Assembly: GCF_026239735.1 (NCBI RefSeq) | Contig: NZ_JAPIVT010000001.1 | Location: 496,001 to 560,000 of the forward strand | Direction: 5' to 3' | Length of the DNA stretch: 64,000 bases | Origin: Pedobacter sp. MC2016-05 | GTDB lineage: Bacteria; Bacteroidota; Bacteroidia; Sphingobacteriales; Sphingobacteriaceae | Shown: piece by piece, positions 25,879-34,104 of the stretch | Position numbering within the stretch: position 1 is the first letter of the stretch | Layout: each line of letters opens with the position of its first letter | Notes under the pieces: generated by a model | Told to the model about the DNA's origin: nothing | Database searches by the model: none | The model's input: the letters and a program-made list of their open reading frames with translations, nothing else | Translations under genes and position numbers: made by a program

Positions 25879-26526
25879 TCATACTTTCTCTCCGTAAGCC
25901 AAATCTCCGGCATCGCCTAGGCCTGGAACAATGTAAGATTTGCTGGTCATTTCCTCGTCAATGGCACCCAGCCAAAGTTTAGCCTTTGGTAGATTGGCTT
26001 TTACGTGAATTACGCCCTCGGTACTGGCAATAGCGGCTACAATGTGTAGCTCGGCAATTTGATATCTATTCATTAATTCTTTACAGCACATCACCATGCT
26101 TTGTCCGGTGGCCAGCATAGGGTCGGCCATAATTAATATTTTGCCATCCAGATCCGGGCTAGAGATATAATCCATTTGGATCACGAAGTCGCCGCTTTTT
26201 TTAACTTTTCTATAAGCAGAAATGAAGCAACATTCCGATTTATCAAAGATGTTTAATAGCCCTTGCTGCAAGGGTAAGCCCGCCCTTAAAATGGTAGCCA
26301 GAACAGGTTGTTGCTCCAAAACTTCGCATTGCGAAACCCCTAAAGGCGTCGTAACATCTTTAGTCACATATTTCATTGATTTACTAATTTCATAGGCGAA
26401 GAACTCTCCAATACGTTCGAGGTTTTTTCTAAAACGCATCGAATCTTTTTGAATATTTTCATCACGAAGTTCGGAGATGAACGTGTTTGCTATGGATTTC
26501 GTCTTGCTTAAATCGAAAGTTGTCAT
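25879..26526 (-). CDS. upp: Uracil phosphoribosyltransferase
   Basis: A 215-residue enzyme converting uracil and PRPP to UMP in pyrimidine salvage. The PRPP-binding loop is KILIMADPMLATGQSMV (about 129-145), with TILRAGLPLQQGLL earlier and the uracil-binding SYIVPGLGDAGDLAYG at the C-terminus. Length is normal. On the same strand downstream are the phosphatase and yjjG, which also concerns pyrimidine nucleotides, so the order makes sense for nucleotide housekeeping. The start ATG at 26526 faces the divergent DUF2961 gene, with 187 bp between. Confidence 0.95.
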   Translation of the reverse strand: MTTFDLSKTKSIANTFISELRDENIQKDSMRFRKNLERIGEFFAYEISKSMKYVTKDVTTPLGVSQCEVLEQQPVLATILRAGLPLQQGLLNIFDKSECCFISAYRKVKKSGDFVIQMDYISSPDLDGKILIMADPMLATGQSMVMCCKELMNRYQIAELHIVAAIASTEGVIHVKANLPKAKLWLGAIDEEMTSKSYIVPGLGDAGDLAYGEKV

Positions 26527-26661
26527 TTTGCAGGTTTTGGGTAAGGGTATGGCTAATTTATTGTTTTTGATTGGTAAATGGGTAACATCTTTATGGCTAA
26601 TGAGTAAACTGGCATTTTATATTGCTTAGCCAGAGAATAATTTTTAATTTAGTTATCGTAT

Positions 26662-26679
26662 CACTAAAACGTATTAGTG
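26662..26679. promoter_or_regulatory. Inverted repeat in divergent upp/DUF2961 region
   Basis: CACTAA (26662-26667) and TTAGTG (26674-26679) are perfect arms around AACGTA. Position between divergent genes suggests an operator, but no promoter elements near it are convincing. Confidence 0.3.
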
Positions 26680-26713
26680 TAGTGCTAACCAAATATTTTC
26701 TTAACCTCAGTCT

Positions 26714-28646
26714 ATGAATTTAGCTAAGCTTTGTAAAATTTTTACCCTTACTTTTATAATTCTATTTTCCGTTCGCGTTTTTGCCCAGCGAAAAATCATC
26801 AACATTCAATCTGAGCTTGGAGCGATAATTAATCTTTCTGATCTGCCTCAATATACCGATGCGGTGGTAAAGCAATTTTCATCTTATGATACAACAGGGA
26901 ATAACGATGATGGTTTTAGCGGGAAGTATTCCTTTATTAGAAAAACTGCAGACGGAAGTTCAGGTTGTTTTTGAAGATAAAGGTGCGGGGGTCATCAATC
27001 GGATCTGGACACCAACGCCCACTAATGATACGCTCGATTTTTATTTTGACGGAGGTAAAAAGCCGTCTTATTCAATCCGGTTTGCAGACCTGTTTTCTGG
27101 CAAAGTTTCGCCCTTTAATCTTCCCCTGTGTGGCAACCAGATTGGAGGCTATTTTTGCTACTTTCCAATTCCATACAAAAATGGATGTAAGGTAGTTTTT
27201 AGAGGGAAGAAACTTGAGTTTTATCAAATCCAGTACCGCAATTTCGGTAAGGCAGCTGTTGTTAAAACATTTAATCCAGCTTTATCTGCTGATGAGAAAA
27301 CGGCTTTGGAGAAAATTTCTAAAACTTGGGCAGATATCAGAGGGCAGACTCTTTCTGTAGCAAACGCCCAAGCATTTGCAGTGGACAAAGTCCTGAATCC
27401 AGGTGAGAGCACTACGTTATTAAAAGTAGATAAACCGGGGCGCTTTGTTGGTTTCGAAATGGAAAATGCCCAACAGTTTGAAGGATTGAGCAAACTTATC
27501 GATATTAAAATCACCTGGGATGATGAAAGCCAGCCTGCAGTTTATATGCCACTGGCGGACTTTTTTGGCTATGCTTTTGGTCGCGTATCTATGCAAAGTC
27601 TGTTAGCAGGCACTGCCAAAAACATCAACTACAATTATTTTCCTATGCCTTTTGATAAAAATGCGAAGCTGGAAGTAATCTACCGGAGAGCCACCTCGAC
27701 TGAAAGGGAAGAACCGCTAAGAATCAAGGCAAAATGGTATTATGCGCCCATTCCGCGCAACTCAAACACGGAAGGGAAACTTTACACTCATTGGAACCAC
27801 GATAAGAATGCAGCAATGGGTAAACCACATGTTTTTTTGCAGGGAGAGGGTAGAGGACATTACGTAGCCACGATTTTGCAGGCGCAAGGTTTAAATCCAG
27901 GAATGACGCTATTTTTTGAAGGAGACGATTATACCTCGATTGATGGGAAAATGACCCTGCATGGAACTGGTTCTGAGGATTATTTCAATGGAGGTTGGTA
28001 TGCTTTGCTCGATCGTTGGGACCGGAAAATGAGCCTGCCACTACATGGTTCGCTGGATTATTCCTTGCCCTTCAGCCGAACAGGTGGCTACCGCCTGTTT
28101 TTAACAGATAAAATGCCCTTCAAAAAAAGTATTCTTCACACCATTGAACATGGTCCGGAGCAAAATAATAAGCCCGTCGACTATACATCGGTAGCATTTT
28201 ATTATGCCGAAAAAGCCATTTCCAAATCAGCTAAACCCACTAATGAAAATACCTTGGTTTATCTTCCGGATACGATGATGGTGTATCCACAATTGATGAA
28301 CTTTAGTTTTAACGGACAAGCCACTATCAATGGAAATAATTTTATTTCTACAACTGGGGCACAGATCAGAATTGATTTACAGGAAATTCCCGATGGGAAA
28401 TATGAACTTTTTGCCGATGTTGAAATTGCTCCCGATGGTGCGGAGATTACTTTCTGGCAACGGCAAACACAGGTAAGCCAACCCATTTCCTTTTACAACA
28501 GCCAAAAAGAAACCAAAAAGAAAATGTTTTTATGCGATGTTGAAATCAGTGAATTTCAAAATACCCTAACGCTTCATTTCAAAAACGATAAAGAGCGAAA
28601 CAGGCTAAATATTGACAGACTGATTTTAGTAAAAACAAAAAATTAA
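26714..28646 (+). pseudogene. DUF2961 family secreted protein, split by a frameshift
   Basis: Two overlapping frames together make one DUF2961 protein of about 640 residues. Frame 1 (26714-26974) carries the signal peptide ([11 protein letters not shown]) and the family start [18 protein letters not shown]. Frame 2 continues with [20 protein letters not shown] and the rest to 28646. The switch lies near 26955-26965 (AGTTCAGG); removing one T there joins the frames. Frame 2 alone lacks a signal peptide. DUF2961 proteins are secreted Bacteroidota proteins, some reported as glycoside hydrolases. It could be a true mutation or a sequence error. The remainder shows no further damage. Confidence 0.85.
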
Positions 28647-28654
28647 TGCCTTGC

Positions 28655-29911
28655 TTAGCTGTTCATTTCATGAAAAGCAGCTTGCAGTTTTTTATATTTC
28701 AAATGATTTGAAATATGAGGTAATTCCCAGTTGCTTACAAACTGGCCATTAACGAATTTTACCGCATCGATATATTCTTTTAGTGTTTTGTTAATATTAT
28801 CAAAGCTCATATCTACTAAAGCCGAGTCGTTTAGACAATAAGACTTAACCAATAGGGCTGTCACCTTTTCCAGCTGCAGATCATACCAGTTAAATGGTGT
28901 ACAAGTTCCTGCCCTAAAACCCGAAATGTCCGGATAACCCATGGAATAATCTGTGGTAATGCCAGAATTAAGTAGGTTAAGGTAGCACATCGGGAATTTT
29001 AAAGTTTCGAGTTGCTGACTGCTTAAATTGATTTGATGGGGTAAAATCTTTTTTAGCTTAGATATGCCATTTTTAATTTCATCTATTTTTTCCTTATCAC
29101 TTGCACAAGGTAGTAATAAGCCAACGCTTTTGTTAGTTAGCATTTGGGAGACTTCATTTGCCTGAATGTATTCAATCGCTACTTTTGGAAAGCTTATAAA
29201 AAATACGGGGTTGATTTTTTTCTTCTCAATTGTTTTTTCAAGCGCAGTTAAAGCCGTTTCATTGTTAATACCAAGGCCTGTTAATTGATCCAATTTTGAA
29301 CTTAAATAACTGTTGTCTTTGCTGAATACAGTGCTAAATATAAACCGGGTCTTCCCTAAAAAACCCTCAGGGGCATTTGGTATAATGCTAAAGTTTATAC
29401 AAGGCTGGCTACTAAAATTTTTATCTAAGAAATTTATCGTGGGATGTTTTGTGCGGATAAAATTTTTAATTAGCAGTGCCCATTCATCGATAATGGGTCG
29501 GTCTAAAATCTTCCATTTATATTGGTAGCTATTTACTGACTTAAATTCCTCACCGGTTTTTTGCTGATGAAGATATTCCTCATATCTGGTTACAATAAAA
29601 AAAGATGCAGCGAAAACATCAAAAGGAAGTGTAGAACTTTCTACCGGAAATGGCACCTGGTATTCCCCAAAAGTGGTTGTTTTAATATTTAGTTCATTGA
29701 CCTTGTTGGAGAAAAGAATGGAAGTGCTTTTAAAAAAAATCTCGTCTCCCAATGGTTGTTCTCCATAACTGATTTTAACGTGTTGGCTCTGTAAAAAATA
29801 TTGACTGTTTCCGGTGAATTCTATTTCGCCTTTGAGTATTTCCTTAAAGATAAAATTGAAAATGTATTTTATCCGGGGGGTTAAAACAGATGAGAAGATG
29901 ATTAAATGCAT
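28655..29911 (-). CDS. DUF7033/polysaccharide deacetylase-like protein with degenerate active site
   Basis: A 418-residue protein whose layout matches the Bacteroidota family in which a DUF7033 N-terminal domain precedes a NodB-like deacetylase domain: DVFAASFFIVTRYEEYL, then ILDRPIIDEWALLI, then SGFRAGTCTPFNWYDLQLEK near the C-terminus. The catalytic pieces appear lost. Where the family has a His-Asp-Val-Asp-type motif this protein reads INFSIIPNAPEG, and the late LWHN-type His site reads SNWELPHISN. It may be inactive or changed in function. It is convergent with the DUF2961 gene (8-nt gap). Family identity is from memory. Confidence 0.65.
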   Translation of the reverse strand: MHLIIFSSVLTPRIKYIFNFIFKEILKGEIEFTGNSQYFLQSQHVKISYGEQPLGDEIFFKSTSILFSNKVNELNIKTTTFGEYQVPFPVESSTLPFDVFAASFFIVTRYEEYLHQQKTGEEFKSVNSYQYKWKILDRPIIDEWALLIKNFIRTKHPTINFLDKNFSSQPCINFSIIPNAPEGFLGKTRFIFSTVFSKDNSYLSSKLDQLTGLGINNETALTALEKTIEKKKINPVFFISFPKVAIEYIQANEVSQMLTNKSVGLLLPCASDKEKIDEIKNGISKLKKILPHQINLSSQQLETLKFPMCYLNLLNSGITTDYSMGYPDISGFRAGTCTPFNWYDLQLEKVTALLVKSYCLNDSALVDMSFDNINKTLKEYIDAVKFVNGQFVSNWELPHISNHLKYKKLQAAFHEMNS

Positions 29912-30044
29912 AACTTATTTTAACAGCGCAATGTTTAAACTAAGGTTATAAATAATTCTTCCCGCGGGTATGATTTTGATGTTAACGGGATGCTAAAAAT
30001 AGTGGATTTTAACAGAAATTTAATATTTTAATACAAAATTACCC

Positions 30045-30551
30045 TCAAAAGTTTGTCGTAAACTTTTTGTCTGGATACAAAATCTTGGTGCTTTTTCTGG
30101 TTTTGCCTTTCACAATATGAACGATACTCATCTGATCATCAAACAAATCGTATAAGATAATATTGCTGACTTCTACGGACTTAAAAGTGTTAACTTTTTC
30201 TGCTTCCAGGTAGATGTTGGTGGCTTCATGGTCGATTTCAAAGCCTAGATAACGCATGTTAATCTGCTTTCCATTGGCCTTAATTTGCAGGTGGGAAATG
30301 ATGTATTTTTCAATTACCTCATCCATTTTACCTTTAATTAAAGGGTTAGCTAAGTCTATTTTCTGCTTGTAGTTTTTGGCCAATATTGATTCAAAATCAT
30401 CAGTAAAAATTCTGCAGCTTACCTCAATCGCTTTTTCCTGCTGATTGTAGTTTAACTCAGTTGTGCTTACATGTAATGGATGTTTCACATTAAGGGCAAG
30501 GCAAACGTAACCGCATATAAGAATGGCAAAAAAGAATTTTATCTTACTCAT
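30045..30551 (-). CDS. DUF6702-like secreted protein
   Basis: A protein of about 168 residues with an N-terminal signal peptide (KIKFFFAILICGYVCLAL). The mature part begins with KHPLHVSTTELNYNQQEKAIEVSC and IFTDDFESIL, which I recall from the DUF6702 family found near HupE/UreJ and M1 peptidase genes in Bacteroidota. The frame is open to 30653, but the ATG at 30551 places the signal peptide at the start. It is divergent from the HupE gene. No activity is known. Confidence 0.75.
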   Translation of the reverse strand: MSKIKFFFAILICGYVCLALNVKHPLHVSTTELNYNQQEKAIEVSCRIFTDDFESILAKNYKQKIDLANPLIKGKMDEVIEKYIISHLQIKANGKQINMRYLGFEIDHEATNIYLEAEKVNTFKSVEVSNIILYDLFDDQMSIVHIVKGKTRKSTKILYPDKKFTTNF

Positions 30552-30792
30552 GATTGAATCAATGAAATGCGAATTTACAAATTTATCACTACGATGTTGT
30601 GATTCAATGTGGGACTTGATCCTCTCCCTTCGAAATTTTATCAAAATGGACATCTATTCCTCTATTAACCCCGATGTCGGTAACATTTTAGGTAAACTTA
30701 TCCGTTGTTTTTTGAAAAAGACAGCTTTTTAGAATTATTACCTTAATTTTAAGCTTTAAAACTATCACATCTCGTAGGTTATCTAGTTATTC

Positions 30793-31377
30793 ATGCCGTT
30801 ACAAGATTTTATTTTCTACTTTAAACTAGGTTGGAGCCATATCATCAGTGCGGATGCTTTGGATCACCAGCTGTTTATATTGGCACTGGTTGCAATTTAC
30901 AGCTACACTAATCTAAAGCAGGTATTGATTTTGGTAACCGCATTTACAATAGGGCATTCTCTAACTTTACTTTTGAGTGTGCTCGATATCATTCGTTTTG
31001 ATAGCAAATGGGTGGAATTTTTAATTCCCTGCACTATTGTCATCACTGCTGTGAGTAACTTATCTAGAAAGAACTTTTCCTTAAAATCGATCAAGATAAA
31101 TTATTTTTTGGCGTTGGGTTTTGGTTTGGTACATGGGATGGGTTTTGCAAACTCCATCAGAATGATGCTTGCGAAAGACCAAAATCTAGGCTGGGGCTTG
31201 TTCGGCTTTAATGTTGGTTTAGAAGCAGGGCAGGTTTTCATGGTTTTGATAATCTTATTGATTACATTTATTATTTTTAATTACACCAGAATTAGGCGCT
31301 TCAGCTGGGTTTTGTTTATTTCGGCAGCCGTGTTTAGCCTGGCTTTAAAAATGGCTATAGAAAGAATACCCTTTTAG
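30793..31377 (+). CDS. HupE/UreJ family membrane protein
   Basis: A 194-residue integral membrane protein with about six spans. The N-terminal GWSHIISADALDHQLFILAL, the second-span AFTIGHSLTL and LGFGLVHGMGFANS carry the His residues conserved in HupE/UreJ proteins, which are nickel or cobalt permease-like. No hydrogenase or urease genes are nearby, so another metal role is possible. The M1 peptidase gene starts 14 nt downstream, so both are likely in one transcript, and the DUF6702 gene is divergent. Confidence 0.88.
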   Translation: MPLQDFIFYFKLGWSHIISADALDHQLFILALVAIYSYTNLKQVLILVTAFTIGHSLTLLLSVLDIIRFDSKWVEFLIPCTIVITAVSNLSRKNFSLKSIKINYFLALGFGLVHGMGFANSIRMMLAKDQNLGWGLFGFNVGLEAGQVFMVLIILLITFIIFNYTRIRRFSWVLFISAAVFSLALKMAIERIPF

Positions 31378-31391
31378 CATTAGAAAAGATC

Positions 31392-33764
31392 ATGAATAAA
31401 TTGTTTACATTAACAGGCCTGCTTCTTATTTCTGGTAGCGCGGCTATGGCTCAAAACATTCAGAACAATCCTGGTAGCAACCATGGAAATAAGTTTGAGC
31501 AGTTGGGCACTATTTTGCCTACCCCAAATGAGCAGCGTACAGCAAGTGGTGCGCCGGGCGTAAAGTATTGGCAACAAAGGGCCGATTATAACATTAAGTG
31601 CGAATTGGATGAAAAGAATCTGATGTTAACGGGTTCTGAAACCATTACCTATACCAATAATTCTCCAGATCCTTTAACTTATATTTGGTTGCAGCTGGAT
31701 GAAAACGAACACAGTACCTCGAAAAGTGCAAATTACCAGGATGCAACGAAAATGCCAGCCGGAGGAACTACGCAAACACTTGATCAGTTGAGTGCCAAGG
31801 GCGATAATGGCAACGGGATCAACATTACCAAATTGACAGATGCAACAGGGAAGACTTTGAAATACACGGTGAATAAAACCATGATGAGGGTTGATTTGCC
31901 TGTAGCCTTGAAAACCGGACAGAAGTATATTTTCAATATCAATTGGAATTATAAAATCACCGATAGGATGAGCGTTGGCGGCAGAGGTGGGTATGAATTT
32001 TTCCCGGCAGATGGAAATTATCTTTTCACCATGACCCAGTGGTATCCTCGTTTATGTGTGTACAGCGATTTTCAGGGTTGGCAAAACCACCAGTTTACAG
32101 GTAGAGGTGAGTTTGCCTTAACTTTTGGCGATTTTAAAGTACAAATGACCGTTCCTGCCGATCACCTAGTTGGATCAACTGGTGAATGTATCAACTACAG
32201 CGCAGTGTTAACTCCAACCCAGTTAAGCAGATACAACACCGCCAAAACAGCTACAGCTCCGGTAGAAATCCAAACTTTAGCTGAAGCAAAAGCTGCTGAA
32301 GCTAAAAAATCCACTGCGAAGAAAACCTGGGTATTCAATGCCAACAACGTTCGTGATTTCGCATGGACTTCCTCCCGGAAATTTGTTTGGGATGCGATGC
32401 CGCAAAAAATTGAGGCCAACAACAATACCGTGATGTGCATGAGTTTTTATGGTAAGGAAGCTTATAATTTATACAGTAAGTTTTCAACCAGAGCTGTAGC
32501 GCACACTATTAAAACTTATTCTGATTTTACCATCCCATATCCTTACCCGGTAGCACAAAGTATTGAAGCTGCGAACGGAATGGAATATCCGATGATATGT
32601 TTCAATTATGGCCGTACCGATGCAGATGGAACGTATAGCGAAAGCACCAAAAATGGGATGCTGGGCGTAATTATCCACGAGGTTGGGCATAACTTTTTCC
32701 CAATGATTGTAAACAGTGATGAGCGCCAGTGGACCTGGATGGATGAAGGTTTAAATTCATTTGTTGAATACTTAACGGAAGAACTTTGGGATAATAAATT
32801 TCCGAGCAAAAAAGGCCCGGCTTATACCATTGTTGATTACATGAAATTGCCGAAAGATGAATTGGAACCAATTATGACTAACTCTGAAAATATTGTTCGC
32901 TTTGGTCCAAATGCTTACTCAAAGCCGGCAACAGGTTTAAATATCCTTCGCGAAACCATTATGGGAAGAGAGTTATTTGACTATGCTTTCAAAGAATATT
33001 CCAGAAGATGGGCATTTAAACATCCTGAACCTGCCGATTTGTTTCGTACAATGGAAGATGCCAGCGGCGAAGATTTAGACTGGTTTTGGAGAGGTTGGTT
33101 TTACGGAACAGATCCTTGCGACATCTCTTTGGATAGCGTGAAATTTGCGAAAGCTGATTTTCCAAAAGAGGTGCCTGCGGCAAGATCCAGAATGGTTAAA
33201 GTAGATAAACCTGCTTTAAACGCTTTCGAAGATATTTCCAAAATCAGAAACCGTGAGGATAAGAAAATTAATTTTTACGTTGATAAAAACACAGGCGCAC
33301 AAGATTTCTATTATAAATATGATAGGGGTATGGTTACAGTTGATACGACTGCAACAACAAAACAAGAGATGGCAATGCCTTACGAAGTGGTCCCGGAAGC
33401 AGATCAGGCCAAGTACGCCAATAAATTTTTGTACGAACTGAGTTTTAGCAATAAGGGCGGTTTAGTTATGCCCATTATTGTAGAATTCACGTACAAAGAT
33501 GGAACCAAGGAAATTGATCGTATTCCTGCCCAAATCTGGAGACACAATGAGTTGAAGACATCTAAGTTTTATGTTAAGGATAAAGAAGTAGCTTCAATTT
33601 TAGTTGATCCATTACGTGAAACAGCCGATATTGATACAAGTAATAACGCTTGGGGCGGCAAAGCAAAAGAAAGTAAATTCAGAGCATTTAAAATGAAAGC
33701 TGCAACTGCGGTTAGAGGCCAGTCGGTTGGCTCAAACCCAATGAAAGTGGCAGGAAGTAAATAG
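31392..33764 (+). CDS. M1 family metallopeptidase
   Basis: A 790-residue secreted zinc aminopeptidase-like enzyme. The signal peptide is KLFTLTGLLLISGSAAMA. The zinc site is HEVGH (429-433) with the third ligand Glu452 in WMDEGLNSF, exactly the HEXXH-X18-E spacing. The substrate-side motif around EAANGMEYPM replaces the textbook GAMEN, as in several Bacteroidota M1 members. There is an N-terminal beta domain before and a long helical and beta C-terminal part after. It probably acts in the periplasm or at the surface. It follows the HupE gene by 14 nt. Confidence 0.93.
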   Translation: MNKLFTLTGLLLISGSAAMAQNIQNNPGSNHGNKFEQLGTILPTPNEQRTASGAPGVKYWQQRADYNIKCELDEKNLMLTGSETITYTNNSPDPLTYIWLQLDENEHSTSKSANYQDATKMPAGGTTQTLDQLSAKGDNGNGINITKLTDATGKTLKYTVNKTMMRVDLPVALKTGQKYIFNINWNYKITDRMSVGGRGGYEFFPADGNYLFTMTQWYPRLCVYSDFQGWQNHQFTGRGEFALTFGDFKVQMTVPADHLVGSTGECINYSAVLTPTQLSRYNTAKTATAPVEIQTLAEAKAAEAKKSTAKKTWVFNANNVRDFAWTSSRKFVWDAMPQKIEANNNTVMCMSFYGKEAYNLYSKFSTRAVAHTIKTYSDFTIPYPYPVAQSIEAANGMEYPMICFNYGRTDADGTYSESTKNGMLGVIIHEVGHNFFPMIVNSDERQWTWMDEGLNSFVEYLTEELWDNKFPSKKGPAYTIVDYMKLPKDELEPIMTNSENIVRFGPNAYSKPATGLNILRETIMGRELFDYAFKEYSRRWAFKHPEPADLFRTMEDASGEDLDWFWRGWFYGTDPCDISLDSVKFAKADFPKEVPAARSRMVKVDKPALNAFEDISKIRNREDKKINFYVDKNTGAQDFYYKYDRGMVTVDTTATTKQEMAMPYEVVPEADQAKYANKFLYELSFSNKGGLVMPIIVEFTYKDGTKEIDRIPAQIWRHNELKTSKFYVKDKEVASILVDPLRETADIDTSNNAWGGKAKESKFRAFKMKAATAVRGQSVGSNPMKVAGSK

Positions 33765-33784
33765 ATATTTTACTGTTTTGATTA

Positions 33785-33822
33785 AAAATCCTCGTTGAAT
33801 AATTTCAGCGAGGATTTTTTTT
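33785..33822 (+). terminator. Intrinsic terminator after the M1 peptidase gene
   Basis: AAATCCTCG and CGAGGATTT pair around a TGAA/TTCA inner stem and are followed by eight T. The stem extends further inward with wobble pairs. Confidence 0.88.
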
Positions 33823-33861
33823 ACCTAGTAAATCAAAAGTTCAACTTTCGATTTACTAGGT
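33823..33861. repeat. 39-nt near-perfect palindrome
   Basis: The arms ACCTAGTAAATC (33823-33834) and GATTTACTAGGT (33850-33861) match perfectly. Inside, AAAGTT and AACTTT pair around a single C, with one A/C mismatch between the two stem blocks. It begins directly after the terminator T run. Its role is unknown. Confidence 0.85.
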
Positions 33862-34104
33862 TGATGCTGATTTAAACTCGATGAGGTAGGGTTAATAAAT
33901 TATTAAATAAAAAGTCAATGCTGTTAAATCGTTTTGAACTACGGTTGGAATCTCTTCATTTTATTCCAACTATTTCTAACCTTTCTGCCTGTTTCCTGTT
34001 TACCCTTTAATTCCTAATCCCCCTTACTTTTTTTAGGTTTTACACGAGGAAGAGAGATCATCAAAATTGCTTATCACACCAATTTTGACTAAATTTGGTT
34101 AACA
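33862..34104. other. Intergenic stretch upstream of uvrB
   Basis: No gene is seen. GTTGGAAT (33944-33951) and ATTCCAAC (33963-33970) form an 8-bp inverted repeat. A promoter-like TTG (34067-34069) N20 TAAATTTG (34090-34097) ends 7 nt before the uvrB ATG. Confidence 0.5.
34067..34097 (+). promoter_or_regulatory. uvrB promoter, predicting almost no leader
   Basis: A TTG at 34067-34069 and TAAATTTG at 34090-34097 are 20 nt apart, fitting the Bacteroidota -33/-7 pattern. The ATG at 34105 is 7 nt downstream of the box. Confidence 0.5.
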
